A stretch of DNA of 46,143 nt from DATLZU01 sp035573855 (GCA_035573855.1 DATLZU010000041.1:1-46143), one strand, 5' to 3'; shown: positions 16,278 through 26,113, counted from the stretch's first letter. Notes: generated by a model not told the origin, from the sequence alone. Program-made: numbers and translations.

Positions 16278-16952
16278 TTAGGGAGCCTTGATCTTGTCGG
16301 ATTTCTTGCGAAGTTGCTCGACGAGGTCGGCATAGGAAGACGAACGGATGATTTTGGTGAACTGACCGCGATAATTATTGACCAGGCTGACGCCGTCGAT
16401 GACCACGTCGTACACGCGCCACTCGCCGTTTTTGTTCAGCAACCGGTAATCCAGCGGAATCTCCGCTTTACCGGACACGATCTTCGTCCGGACTTCGGCG
16501 AAGTCTTTCTCGGTGCGCTCGTTCACGTATTGCACCGGCTCCCCAGAATAGCTTTCAATCTTGTCGGCATACGAATTGGTGAGCAGGATCCTGAAGAGCT
16601 GCACGAATTCCTCCCGCTCCTGCTCGTTGAGCTGATTCCATGGCGCACCCAGCGCCCGTTTCGACATCTCTTCATAATTGAATCGAGCGCCGATGACTTT
16701 CTCGAGCAGGCGTCTCCGCTCTTCAGCCCGTTCCGGTTTTTTGAGATCCTTGTCGCGGAGAATGCGCAGCACTTCGTCGATTGTACTTTTCACGGCGTCG
16801 GTGGCACCGCCGCTGGCCCACGACGGCTGACCGCCCCTCATCAAGCCGATCAAGGCGGCCGACGCGGCAATCAAGAGAATCGCAGGCCAGCCAATCGTCC
16901 CCTTCACCCCACCCCGTGTCTTCGGACGCCATCCATTCCGTCTCCGCTCCAT
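16278..16952 (-). CDS. mlaC: MlaC-family periplasmic phospholipid-binding protein
   Basis: A protein of 224 residues with a long basic N-terminus, a hydrophobic signal segment (about residues 21-42, ending SWASG) and an MlaC/Ttg2D domain. Typical features are ATDAVKSTIDEVLRILRD, FNYEEMSKRALGAPWNQL, EREEFVQLFRILLTNSYADKI and WRVYDVVIDGVSLVNNYR, the last lining the lipid pocket in this family. MlaC shuttles lipid through the periplasm between MlaD and an outer-membrane partner. It starts 12 bp after mlaD. The N-terminus before the hydrophobic stretch is longer than usual, so the true start could be internal, but no better ATG is visible. Confidence 0.93.
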   Translation of the reverse strand: MERRRNGWRPKTRGGVKGTIGWPAILLIAASAALIGLMRGGQPSWASGGATDAVKSTIDEVLRILRDKDLKKPERAEERRRLLEKVIGARFNYEEMSKRALGAPWNQLNEQEREEFVQLFRILLTNSYADKIESYSGEPVQYVNERTEKDFAEVRTKIVSGKAEIPLDYRLLNKNGEWRVYDVVIDGVSLVNNYRGQFTKIIRSSSYADLVEQLRKKSDKIKAP

Positions 16953-16964
16953 CGCTTGCCCCCG

Positions 16965-17408
16965 TTATTTCACGTTGCCGTGCACGAATTGGCTGACCAA
17001 TTCCTCCAAGTCGAGTCCGGACTCGGTGTCCCGGATCGTCTCTCCCGGTTTGAGCGGGTCGCCGCCGCCGCCGGGGGACAGCGCCATGAATTTCTCCCCA
17101 ATGATGCCGCGTGTCTTGATCGACGCGATCGTATCGGTGTAGAGCCTGATCCCCTCGTCGATCGCAAGGGCCACCAACGCCCGGTCGTCCTTGAGCGTGA
17201 TCTCTTTCACTCGCCCCACCTCGACGCCGGCGATTTCGACCGACGCGCCGCTCTTCAAACCAGAAACGGAGGTGAATTCGGCGAAGACCGTATAGTTCCG
17301 CCCGCCGATGACCTCCAATTTGCCCAGTTTGATCGAGAGATACCCCAGGCACACAATGCCGATCAAGACGAACACGCCGACCACCAGCTCCAGCTTGGCC
17401 TTTTCCAT
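16965..17408 (-). CDS. mlaD: MlaD-family MCE-domain lipid-binding protein
   Basis: A protein of 147 residues. One N-terminal membrane helix (about residues 8-28, LVVGVFVLIGIVCLGYLSIKL) is followed by one MCE domain (about 36-115) with TSVSGLKSGASVEIAGVEVGRV and the characteristic IIGEKFMALSPGG loop. MlaD forms a periplasmic hexamer on the MlaFE transporter that passes lipid to MlaC. The protein ends soon after the MCE domain with GLDLEELVSQF, like other MlaD proteins that lack long helices. The start ATG 17408 has AGGA immediately upstream. A 74-bp gap separates it from mlaF. Confidence 0.95.
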   Translation of the reverse strand: MEKAKLELVVGVFVLIGIVCLGYLSIKLGKLEVIGGRNYTVFAEFTSVSGLKSGASVEIAGVEVGRVKEITLKDDRALVALAIDEGIRLYTDTIASIKTRGIIGEKFMALSPGGGGDPLKPGETIRDTESGLDLEELVSQFVHGNVK

Positions 17409-17482
17409 GTCCTAGCCTCGTGGCTCGTTCTTCGTGAATCGCGACAGGCAGGCCGCCTGCAGCGGCAAAAGACGATTCGCGT

Positions 17483-18232
17483 TCACCGATTCACGGGTAA
17501 CGGCATCATCCCTCCGACCGAAATAAATTCCCGAACCGCCGGGTCCTCGATTCGCTGAAACTCGGCTGCGGGCGCCATGGCCGCGATCCTCCCCTCTTTC
17601 AACATGGCCACCCAGTCAGAAATGCCGAAGATCTCGGGAATCTCATGGCTGACCATCACCGCCGTAAACCCGAAAGTCCGTTGCATCCCGATGATCAAGT
17701 CGTGAATCTGCTTGGCCATGAGCGGATCGAGCCCTGTCGTCGGTTCGTCGAACAGGATAATCTCCGGCTCCATCACCAAGGCCCTCGCCAGGCCCGCCCG
17801 TTTTTTCATCCCGCCGCTCAATTCGGCCGGATACTTGTGCCCCATGCCGGCCAGACCGACCTGCTCCAACTTTTCATTGACCCGGCGGGTCACCTCCGGG
17901 TCTTTCAGCCGCAGTTTTTCCCGAAGCGGAAACGCGACGTTTTCGAACACCGTCAAGGAATCAAAGAGCGCCGCGCCCTGGAATAGCATGGCAAATCGCT
18001 TGCGCACTTCGTTAAGCGCCTTCCCGCGCAACCGCGAGATGTCCACGCCGTCGACCCAGACCTCGCCACGATCAGGTTGGAGCAGGCCGATCATGTGCTT
18101 GAGCAGAACGCTTTTCCCCTCGCCGCTCCGTCCGATAATCGTCGTCAGTTTCCCCTTGGGGATCTCCAGATCGACGCCCCGCAGGACCGGTTGGCCACCG
18201 AGTGTCTTTTCAACCCCGATGAGTTTAATCAT
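17483..18232 (-). CDS. mlaF: MlaF-type ABC ATPase
   Basis: A protein of 249 residues from ATG 18232; a TTG 36 bases earlier also fits but has no ribosome site. It has Walker A GRSGEGKS, Q-loop LFQGAALFDSLTVFENVAFPL, signature LSGGMKKRAGLARAL, Walker B IILFDEPTTGLDP and switch His in VMVSHEIPEIF. The LFQ-x-GALFDSL segment and the LSGGM signature are typical of MlaF/Ttg2A ATPases. It powers lipid movement through MlaE. Gene order mlaE-mlaF-mlaD-mlaC is the standard one. No MlaB (STAS) gene is present between them. Confidence 0.95.
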   Translation of the reverse strand: MIKLIGVEKTLGGQPVLRGVDLEIPKGKLTTIIGRSGEGKSVLLKHMIGLLQPDRGEVWVDGVDISRLRGKALNEVRKRFAMLFQGAALFDSLTVFENVAFPLREKLRLKDPEVTRRVNEKLEQVGLAGMGHKYPAELSGGMKKRAGLARALVMEPEIILFDEPTTGLDPLMAKQIHDLIIGMQRTFGFTAVMVSHEIPEIFGISDWVAMLKEGRIAAMAPAAEFQRIEDPAVREFISVGGMMPLPVNR

Positions 18233-18324
18233 GTAATCATGGACAGCGAATAGCCCAGAGCTAGCCAACCGCGGGAGATCTTGAAACCCCGACTATTTGC
18301 CGCTCGCGTCTGCTGTTAGCTCGC

Positions 18325-19098
18325 TTATAGCAGCACCGACGTCAGGAAGTAATCCCAAACCAGAATCAGCACAGACGACAGGACCACGGCCTCAGTGGTG
18401 GCTGTGCCAAGCCCTTCGGCGCTCATCCTCGTATAAAACCCTTTATAACAGCAGACCCAACTGACGATCAGCCCGAAGCTGATCGATTTCAAGATGCCGC
18501 CGTAGACGTCTTTCCATTCCACCGCCGACTCGATCGAACTCCAGTACGATCCTTCGTTCACCCCCAGCAGTTCGACTCCGACCAGATAGCCGCCGTAGAT
18601 CCCTATCACATCGAAGATGGCCACAAGCAGCGGCACCCCGATAAGCCCCGCCACCAGTTTCGGTGCGATCAGATACTGCAGCGGATTGACGGCCATCGTG
18701 TCCAGGGCATCGATTTGTTCGGTGATACGCATGATCCCGATCTCGGCGGTCATGGCGGATCCGGCCCGCGCCGTCACCATGAGGGACGCCAGCACAGGCC
18801 CCAATTCCCGGATCATACTCAATGCGACGGCCGAACCCAACAAGGCTTCCGATCCGAACTTGCGGAGCGTGTAGTAGCCTTGCAAGCCCAACACCATGCC
18901 GGTAAAGGCCGCCGTGAGCACCACCACGAACGTGGACTTGTACCCGATGAAGTGGAGTTGCTTGACGATTTGAAACAGGCGGAACGGCGGTCGCGCAAGC
19001 CACGCGAATGAAGCAAGGGCAAAGAGCAGCATCCGACCCATCTCCTGTACGATGAAGAGCGCGGTCCGCCCGATCTTCGCGATCGCTCGCACGATCAT
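18325..19098 (-). CDS. mlaE: MlaE-type ABC permease
   Basis: A protein of 257 residues with five or six membrane segments and the MlaE/Ttg2B family pattern: QLHFIGYKSTFVVVLTAAFTGMVLGLQ near residue 50, ALSMIRELGPVLASLMVTARAGSAMTAEIGIMRITEQIDAL (about 95-135) and YLIAPKLVAGLIGVPLL. The start ATG 19098 has AGGGG 8 bases upstream. It follows hpnG by only 30 bp on the same strand, which places the Mla transporter directly in the hopanoid gene run. The inner-membrane location is certain from the hydrophobicity. Whether its lipid is phospholipid or hopanoid cannot be told from sequence. Confidence 0.95.
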   Translation of the reverse strand: MIVRAIAKIGRTALFIVQEMGRMLLFALASFAWLARPPFRLFQIVKQLHFIGYKSTFVVVLTAAFTGMVLGLQGYYTLRKFGSEALLGSAVALSMIRELGPVLASLMVTARAGSAMTAEIGIMRITEQIDALDTMAVNPLQYLIAPKLVAGLIGVPLLVAIFDVIGIYGGYLVGVELLGVNEGSYWSSIESAVEWKDVYGGILKSISFGLIVSWVCCYKGFYTRMSAEGLGTATTEAVVLSSVLILVWDYFLTSVLL

Positions 19099-19128
19099 CG
19101 GACATGCCCCTGTTCCGACCCAGCTCGG

Positions 19129-19884
19129 CTATTCCTGAAGCGCATCGAAGAACGTCCCGTAGAAGGCGGTCAGCCGTGCGGCCGCCTCGAGGCTTTGCAT
19201 CCGAAGCCGATGACAGCCCACAAGAGTGGACGGATGCGTCACGATTCGCGCGAGGCCGCGAAGCCAACCGGCCGGCTGCAGAAAGAGATTGAAGTCGAGC
19301 GGAAGATCCTCCTCTGCAAGATCGGAGGCGGCGCGAACAATGATGAACGGCACCCGACGCTCGTGAGCCGACCTGGCGATCGCCGCGCTTTCCATGTCCG
19401 CCGCGATACCGCCAGTCGCCGCCGCGACCTCCCGCTTCTGCGCAGCGCGCCACAATACGCGCGGCACGGTGACGAACCGCCCGCAGCGGGGCGCCGGCAC
19501 GGCCTTCTGAGCCGCTCGCACGGCCGCATCTGCGTAGTCGATCGAACAGGCGAGAGAAAGGGAGGAGAGAGAAGAAGCAGGGGCTTCACCGTACAAGATC
19601 ACGTCGGTTCCGATCAACAGATCACCGACGCACGCGGAGGACAAGGCGCAAGCGAATCCGGTCGAGACGACCAACTCGAAGGAATACGCCGCCAGCGCTT
19701 CCCGACTGACGGCGCCGGCCCTTTCGATTCCCATGCCTGTTTGGATGAGTCGTATCTGAACATGACCTTGCCGCCCCACGATTCCGCGGAAAGTTCCCGT
19801 TCGCTCCTGCTTGTCAACGGCGACAGCCTCCCGAACCGCGTTGAATTCCCACCGGGTTGCGACGAACACGCCGACCTGCTTCAA
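19129..19884 (-). CDS. hpnG: HpnG-type hopanoid-associated nucleoside phosphorylase
   Basis: A protein of 251 residues. The start is TTG 19884, supported by GGGAGG 4-5 bases upstream and the sensible N-terminus MKQVGVFVATRWEFNAVR. The fold is the purine nucleoside phosphorylase type, with IQTGMGIERA, VVSTGFACAL (nucleoside/phosphate region), AADMESAAIAR (substrate-binding Glu) and IVRAASDLAEEDLPLDF (purine-recognising Asp). In hopanoid synthesis HpnG cleaves adenine from adenosylhopane made by HpnH, giving phosphoribosylhopane. It sits between shc (21 bp upstream) and mlaE (30 bp downstream). A related futalosine hydrolase or MTA nucleosidase role is less likely given the position. Confidence 0.88.
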   Translation of the reverse strand: MKQVGVFVATRWEFNAVREAVAVDKQERTGTFRGIVGRQGHVQIRLIQTGMGIERAGAVSREALAAYSFELVVSTGFACALSSACVGDLLIGTDVILYGEAPASSLSSLSLACSIDYADAAVRAAQKAVPAPRCGRFVTVPRVLWRAAQKREVAAATGGIAADMESAAIARSAHERRVPFIIVRAASDLAEEDLPLDFNLFLQPAGWLRGLARIVTHPSTLVGCHRLRMQSLEAAARLTAFYGTFFDALQE

Positions 19885-19905
19885 TCGGCCTCCCGGGGAT
19901 CCGGA

Positions 19906-22080
19906 CTAGTCGAACCGAAAGCGTCCTGTCTCGCGAGCGCGTTGGCGCAATTCGTCGGCTCTCGTTCGACCACGTGTCCTGATGTTGCGATACATGGCAA
20001 GGGCCCACAACGGGAAATACTGGCAATACCAGTGATAACGGAGATAAAACACGCGAGGGAATCCGGTGCCCGTGTGGCGGATCTCTTCCCATGAACCGTC
20101 TTTACGCTGCTGCCGAATGAGATAATTGATCCCCCGCACCACGCTGAACGAATCCGTTGCGCCGGCGGCTATCAACGCCATCAATGCCCAGGCGGTCTGC
20201 GACGGCGTGCTGTCGCCCTTTCCGCTGTACGCCGGATCGGCGTAGGAAAGGCAGGATTCGCCCCACCCGCCGTCCGGGTTCTGCTTCGATTCCACCCAGG
20301 CCACCGCGCGGCGGACGTACGGTGCCGTGAGATCTTCCCCGATCGCCCGCAAACCGGCCAGCACGGACCACGTGCCATAGATATAGTTGACGCCCCATCG
20401 GCCGTACCAACTGCCGTCCGGTTCCTGTTCTCGCTTTAAAAATTCCAAGGCCGGCGCCACGGCCGGATGACTCTTGTCGTAGCCGAGCGTGCCCAGCATT
20501 TCCAGGCAGCGGCCCGCCAGGTCCGCCGTGCTAGGATCGAGCAGCGCCCGGTGATCGGCGAACGGAATGTAATTGAATACGATGCGATTGTTGTCCTTGT
20601 CGTAGGCCCCCCATCCTCCGTCGGATCCCTGCATGGCCATGACCCACCGGTATCCGCGACGAATCGATTCTCTCTGCCTCGTTTCGTCCGCCATGCGCAG
20701 CTTGGAGAGGGCCATGATCACCACGGCGGAATCATCCACGTCGGGGTACAACTCGTTCTCGAACTGAAAATACCATCCGCCTGGCTCGGCCTGAGGCGAG
20801 GACACTTTCCAATCCCCTACCGTCCTGGTCTGGCGAGCCATGAGCCACAGAGCGGCCTTCTGCAACGACGGATGGTCCTGCGGCAGCCCCGCCTCGACCA
20901 AGGCGTTCAGCAACAGCGCCGTATCCCACACCGGTGAGAAACATGGTTGCAGGTGCATCGCCTCGACCCGCTCTCCGTTCTCACTCACGGTGTCGTAGAC
21001 TTCGAGCTCTTCAATTTCCCGCAGGGCCTTGACCACCAGAGGATCGTCCACGTCACGTCCCAGGCAGCGCAGCGCCACGACGGAGTTGGCCATGGCGGGG
21101 TAGATCGCGCCGAGTCCGCCGCTGCCCTGCATATGGGTTACCATCCAGTCGGCCGCCTTGCGTAACGCCTTCTGCCGCAGCCACGTGATCGGCACACGAT
21201 CGTACAGCTTCAGCACGGCGTCCAGTGTGATGAAAACGTTCCGCCAGGTGAACCAGGCCGCATCTTTTTTGAACGGGGGGACGTCCCGATAGTCGACGAG
21301 ACGGCGCGGCGTCGTGTACAACTCGTCGATGCTCTGCTCCGCCGGAATCCGGCAGATCGGCCGGTGCGCGAACACGATCAGCAGTGGAATCAACACGGCA
21401 CGGGACCAATAGGAAATCGCGTAGACGCTGAAGTAGAACCGTTTGGGGAGCAGCATGATCTCCGGCGGCATGCTCGGGATGCCCCGCCAGTCGTATTGAT
21501 CGAAGAGCGCGAGCGCGATCTTCGTGAACACATTGGCGGCGACGACGCCACCGAGCGCGAGAATGCATGCCCGCGCACGGACCAGACACGGGTCGTCGGC
21601 GGGCACGCCGCATAACTTCAGCGCAAAGTAGGCCTTGACGGAGGCGCTGATGTCAGCCGGGCCGCCGTAGTAAATCGGCCAGCCGCCGTCGGGCAGTTGG
21701 GCGGATTTCAAATACCGGACGGCCTTGCGTTCGCGCTCCAGGTCCACGAGGCCCAGGAAGCGCCGCAACATGATGTATTCCGAAGTAAGCGTGGTGTCGG
21801 CTTCGAGCTCCGCCACCCAGAAACCGTCGGCGGCGTGCTGGCGGGCGAGGAACCAGGCCTGACTGCGACGGATCGCTTCGTCGATGGAGTCAAGTTGGCT
21901 GAATGCCTGCCCCGGCGTGCGGCGCGGCGCCGCATCGGCCGACGACGTCGCACCGGATTTATCGGACACCAGCCGGAGCGCCGGCCCCCTGGCACGATCG
22001 CCCGCCATCTTGAGTCGCACCGGTACGGCGGCGAACAAGCTGTCAGAGAGGCGATTGAGCAGTGCCCGAATCAGCTTCAT
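19906..22080 (-). CDS. shc: Squalene-hopene cyclase
   Basis: A protein of 724 residues; the family is 630-730. The catalytic Asp-rich motif is DVDD at 447-450 (ENELYPDVDDSAVV), which protonates squalene. QW repeats are visible as QLPDGGWPIYYGG (about 128-140), GSDGGWGAYDKDN, EPDGSWYGRWGVNY, NPDGGWGESC and RKDGSWEE. These form the alpha/alpha-barrel core. It is a monotopic inner-membrane enzyme that makes hopene or diplopterol. The first 55 residues are a non-conserved N-terminal extension, and the cyclase domain starts near SQLDSIDEAIRRSQAWF. The ATG 22080 has AGGGA 7 bases upstream. No squalene synthase genes (hpnC/D/E) are in the window. Confidence 0.97.
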   Translation of the reverse strand: MKLIRALLNRLSDSLFAAVPVRLKMAGDRARGPALRLVSDKSGATSSADAAPRRTPGQAFSQLDSIDEAIRRSQAWFLARQHAADGFWVAELEADTTLTSEYIMLRRFLGLVDLERERKAVRYLKSAQLPDGGWPIYYGGPADISASVKAYFALKLCGVPADDPCLVRARACILALGGVVAANVFTKIALALFDQYDWRGIPSMPPEIMLLPKRFYFSVYAISYWSRAVLIPLLIVFAHRPICRIPAEQSIDELYTTPRRLVDYRDVPPFKKDAAWFTWRNVFITLDAVLKLYDRVPITWLRQKALRKAADWMVTHMQGSGGLGAIYPAMANSVVALRCLGRDVDDPLVVKALREIEELEVYDTVSENGERVEAMHLQPCFSPVWDTALLLNALVEAGLPQDHPSLQKAALWLMARQTRTVGDWKVSSPQAEPGGWYFQFENELYPDVDDSAVVIMALSKLRMADETRQRESIRRGYRWVMAMQGSDGGWGAYDKDNNRIVFNYIPFADHRALLDPSTADLAGRCLEMLGTLGYDKSHPAVAPALEFLKREQEPDGSWYGRWGVNYIYGTWSVLAGLRAIGEDLTAPYVRRAVAWVESKQNPDGGWGESCLSYADPAYSGKGDSTPSQTAWALMALIAAGATDSFSVVRGINYLIRQQRKDGSWEEIRHTGTGFPRVFYLRYHWYCQYFPLWALAMYRNIRTRGRTRADELRQRARETGRFRFD

Positions 22081-22281
22081 ACTACTGTCCCTGGAACGAC
22101 GGAGATGGCAGGAAGAAAGCGAACTACAGGATCAACCTACCAAGCAGCGGCAGAAGAAGCCAGACAATCCACGTGCCCGCTCATCGAGCGGCTTATAACA
22201 AACAACATCGGCGAAGTCAAGCAAAGGAGCGCAGAACCGTCCAGAACTACTGGTCTTTTTCGGCTTCTTGGCGGACAACAT

Positions 22282-25200
22282 TCAGGCCGGCTGCAGATCA
22301 GCGAGGCGGACGGAGACCAACTTGGAGACCCCCGGCTCTTCCATGGTCACGCCGAAGAGCGAATCGGCCACCGACATCGTGCGCTTATTGTGCGTGATCA
22401 CAATGAACTGGGCGGTCCGAGCCAATTCCTCCAGCACCGCCGTGAAGCGGCCGATGTTTTCCTCGTCCAACGGTGCGTCGATCTCGTCCAGAATGCAGAA
22501 CGGGGTCGGCCGGATGAGAAAACTCGCGAACAGCAGCGCCATGGCCGTCAACGTCTTCTCGCCGCCCGACAGCATCGTGATGCTCTTGAGTCGTTTCCCC
22601 GGCGGCTGCGCGACGATGTCCACGCCCGGCTCCTGACTCGTCCCCGGCTCGGTCCCTTCCGGCGACGCGTCGTTCACCAGTACCAACTCGGCTCGGCCCC
22701 CGGGGAAAAACTGCGCGAAGACTTCGCTGAACTTCTCCTGCAACTCGTTGAAGGTGGTCAAGAACATTTCTTTCGTCGTGCGATTGATCCGGTGGATGAT
22801 CTCCTTGAGCGAGGTGATGGAATGGGACAGATCTTGCTCCTGTTCCGTAAGGAAGCGATAGCGCTCTTCTAACTCCCGATGCTCCTCGATGGCGGCAAGA
22901 TTGATGGGCCCCATCCGATCCAGTCGATCGCGGATTTCCTGCAATTGCTGCCGCAGTTCTTCCGCCGTCGGTTCGCGAGCTTCGCCCGCTATGGGAGCGG
23001 AGTCGGCTTCGTCGCCCGCTGCTTCCCGGCGTTCGAGCACCGATGCAGGTGCGACTTGATAGGTGCCGTTCAACGTGCTCTCCACGGCTGCAAGCTGCGT
23101 TTTCAATTCGGCGCGCCGGACCTCTGCCGTCATCCGTAACTCCCGAATGGATGCAAACGCCTGCCGGACTTCGGCCAAAGCGTGTTCGAGGCGCTGGGCC
23201 GTTCCCATTTCCTCGGTCTGACGTTCTTGCGTCGCGATCAATTCGGCCTTGATCCGGTCCACGGTTCGTCCCAGTTCCAGACACAACGCGTCCTGCCGTT
23301 CGCACTCCCGCTGGCTCTGTTGCCGCGCCACCTCCAATGCCGAGACCTGTTGATCGAGCTCCGACCAGCGAACGGTCGACGCCTCCTGCCGATCGACCAG
23401 TCGGGCCAACTCGGCTTCCGCATGGGCTCGGCGCACGCGCAATCCTTCCACCGCCAAACGCGCGTCGGTCAACTCCTGTTGCAACGCCCGGCTCTCTTCA
23501 TCGATGGCCTCGATCCTCGCTTTCAGTCTAGCCAGTTCCGCCTCCTGTTCCTCCTTGTCTCGGACATCACACGCCAGCCGTTCGCGCGTCGACCGGATCG
23601 CGGCCTCGATGCGTTGCCATTCCTCGTGCCCGCGCTGCAGCTCGGCCGCGATCCCTTCGGTGCGCCGCATGAGTTCGGCAACCCGTTGTCGCAAACCGGC
23701 TTCGTCCTTGACCAGCGAGAGCGCCAGTATATCCGCCTCGCGCAACGCATCAGTCAGGCGCTGCTCCTCGTCCCGCAACGCCGCCAGGTGCATGGCGAGA
23801 TCCTCTCGACGCCGGCGGATCGTTTCGATCGCACCGACCAATTCTTCGCGCCGGGCCGCGAGTTGCTGGACTTCCCGCCGGCGCTGCAACAGGCCTGTAT
23901 CCGAGCCAGCTCCTCCACCCGTGATCACACCCGCCGCATCCATGATCTCTCCGGTCAAGGTGACCAACGTCGGCCCGTCGGGGGCGGCCCATCGGTGGCG
24001 TTCCCATACCCGGATCGCCGTCTCCAGCGTGTCGACGATGACCACACCGTCGAGCAGGCAGGCGCAAATAGCAGCAGACTCGGCCGGCGTTTGGACAAGG
24101 TCGAGCGCCCGCCCGATCACACCCGGCTCCTCCGCCAAAGCGGACCACCAGACATGAACCCGATCGGCCGACCAACGCGGTTGCCGCGGAATAAACGCGC
24201 CTCGCCCGAGGTCTTTTTGGCGAAGAAACTCCACGGCCCGGCACGCCACGGACGGCTGGTCGACGAGCCAACCCCGCACCCGTTCGCCCAGCACTGCCTC
24301 GATCGCGCGATCCAATCCTAGGGGCACCGCCAGCCATTCGGCGATTGCCTCGCGTATGCCGTCGCAAGCTCTGAGGGCGGTTCCCTCTTCCCCTTGTCGT
24401 CCATAGCCCATCTCTTCCCGGACGATGCTTTCCAAAGTCCGCAATCGGGAATCAGTCGCCGCCAATTCCTCCAGCCGCTGGCTGAGAAGTTGTTCCGCCT
24501 CCGAGAGCTCCGTCGCCACTCGCTCGGCTTCCTTGAGGGCTTCCCGGCGGGCGCGTTGGACTTCCAGCCGCCGGTCCTCATTCTCACGCCCTTGAACCTG
24601 CAGCGCTCGAATGTTCTCCAGCAACGCCGCCCGTTCGCGATCAATCTCCACCCGCTCGCCCGCTAACCCTTCCGCACGTTGGACGCTCTCGCGTTCCCGC
24701 TCCGCCAATTGCGTCAGCGCATGTTCCCCGCCGGTCACACGGACCGTCAATTGCAAAATATCCTGGCGTAACCGCTCTTCTTCCGTTTCGACCGTCGCCC
24801 GCCGTTCTGACGCCTGCCGCATGGCGGCTTCCAACTCCGCCAGCCGGCCCGTCCGCTCAGCTATTTCCGCATCGCACTCGGACAACACGAGGCGCAGCCG
24901 CTCCGCCTCCGCCGCAGTACGGCGTTGCTCCTCGGCCAGCCGCTGCCTTTCTTGGGCGGCCTGGGCTTGCTGCTGGTCGTACAGCGCGATTCGGTTCCGT
25001 TCCACCTCCGCCGCTGCCGACGCCTGGGCCTGTCGTTGTTCCGCCTGCCCCAACTCCTCCCGGACACGATTGATTATCTCCCCGCTTTCCAACAGGTTGA
25101 GCTTGATCATCTCCAACTCGGCGCTGAGCCGGGCCTGCTCAGCCGCCTGCGCTGACTCCCTGGCTTCCAGCTCGCCGGCTTCCGCCTCGATCCTGTTCAA

Positions 25201-25947
25201 GCCGTCTCGCAGACTCCGATATTCGTCGGCAAGGAGTCGTATTTCCAACGACCGCGCTTCTTGCTGGAGCGCTTGATATGACCGCGCCTGTCTCGCCTGC
25301 CGCTCTAGGGAAGTGAGCTGTTTTTTTACCTCTGCGATGATATCTTGCACCCGCAGCAGGTTCTGCTGGGTCGTTTCGAGTTTGCGGAGCGCCTCGGCCC
25401 TCTGTTTCTTGTAACGGACGATGCCCGCCGTTTCCTCGATCAATTCGCGCCGATCCTGCGGCGACGCGTTCAAGATCTGCTCGATCCGACCCTGTTCAAT
25501 CACCGTATGCCCTTTCGACCCGGCGCGGGTGTCCAGCAACAGACTCCGAATGTCCTTGAGACGACAGGGCGTCTTGTTGATCAAATACTCGCTCTCGCCG
25601 TTCCGATAGAGCCGCCTCGTGATCATCAATTCCTGATACTCATGAAGCGGACCCGGCAAGCCGGCGACCACTTCCGGCGCGAGGTTGTCAACCCCACCGA
25701 TAACCAGCGACACCTCTGCCATTCCGAGCGGCTTCCGAAGCTCGGTCCCGTTGAAAATCACATCCTCCATCCGCTCGCTCCGAAGCGTCTTGGTGCTCTG
25801 CTCGCCCAACACCCACAGGATGGCGTCGACCACATTGCTCTTGCCAGCCCCATTGGGACCGACAACGGCGGTGATTCCGCTGGGAAATTGAATCTTGGCT
25901 TCGGCAAACGATTTGAACCCGATCATCTCCAGCGATTTCAGGTACAT
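22282..25947 (-). CDS. smc: Smc, chromosome condensation and segregation ATPase
   Basis: A protein of 1221 residues from ATG 25947, chosen because GGGAGG lies 8 bases upstream and the N-terminus MYLKSLEMIGFKSFAE matches Smc. A longer in-frame start at 26025 has no support. Walker A is GPNGAGKSN. A long Arg/Glu/Gln/Ala-rich coiled coil (about 165-510) leads to a hinge (about 515-680, with IREAIAEWLAVPLGLDRAIE and VVIVDTLETAIRVW), then the second coiled coil and the C-terminal head with signature LSGGEKTLTAMALLF and Walker B FCILDEIDAPLDE. It forms the condensin with ScpA/ScpB, which are not in this window. The length is normal. Confidence 0.97.
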   Translation of the reverse strand: MYLKSLEMIGFKSFAEAKIQFPSGITAVVGPNGAGKSNVVDAILWVLGEQSTKTLRSERMEDVIFNGTELRKPLGMAEVSLVIGGVDNLAPEVVAGLPGPLHEYQELMITRRLYRNGESEYLINKTPCRLKDIRSLLLDTRAGSKGHTVIEQGRIEQILNASPQDRRELIEETAGIVRYKKQRAEALRKLETTQQNLLRVQDIIAEVKKQLTSLERQARQARSYQALQQEARSLEIRLLADEYRSLRDGLNRIEAEAGELEARESAQAAEQARLSAELEMIKLNLLESGEIINRVREELGQAEQRQAQASAAAEVERNRIALYDQQQAQAAQERQRLAEEQRRTAAEAERLRLVLSECDAEIAERTGRLAELEAAMRQASERRATVETEEERLRQDILQLTVRVTGGEHALTQLAERERESVQRAEGLAGERVEIDRERAALLENIRALQVQGRENEDRRLEVQRARREALKEAERVATELSEAEQLLSQRLEELAATDSRLRTLESIVREEMGYGRQGEEGTALRACDGIREAIAEWLAVPLGLDRAIEAVLGERVRGWLVDQPSVACRAVEFLRQKDLGRGAFIPRQPRWSADRVHVWWSALAEEPGVIGRALDLVQTPAESAAICACLLDGVVIVDTLETAIRVWERHRWAAPDGPTLVTLTGEIMDAAGVITGGGAGSDTGLLQRRREVQQLAARREELVGAIETIRRRREDLAMHLAALRDEEQRLTDALREADILALSLVKDEAGLRQRVAELMRRTEGIAAELQRGHEEWQRIEAAIRSTRERLACDVRDKEEQEAELARLKARIEAIDEESRALQQELTDARLAVEGLRVRRAHAEAELARLVDRQEASTVRWSELDQQVSALEVARQQSQRECERQDALCLELGRTVDRIKAELIATQERQTEEMGTAQRLEHALAEVRQAFASIRELRMTAEVRRAELKTQLAAVESTLNGTYQVAPASVLERREAAGDEADSAPIAGEAREPTAEELRQQLQEIRDRLDRMGPINLAAIEEHRELEERYRFLTEQEQDLSHSITSLKEIIHRINRTTKEMFLTTFNELQEKFSEVFAQFFPGGRAELVLVNDASPEGTEPGTSQEPGVDIVAQPPGKRLKSITMLSGGEKTLTAMALLFASFLIRPTPFCILDEIDAPLDEENIGRFTAVLEELARTAQFIVITHNKRTMSVADSLFGVTMEEPGVSKLVSVRLADLQPA

Positions 25948-26113
25948 CTGGAAAACCTCCCAGCTGTTTTCCCCTGGCCAGTCGCGAGTTGCGGCCCTTG
26001 TAGCACAGCCAACAGCGGAAATCAAAGCAGAAATACCGTATGGGGTGGGGAGAGAGAAAGTCGGCTACTATTTGTAGTGGCCGATTGAGGCGGCGGCAGG
26101 AAATTCGAATCAG

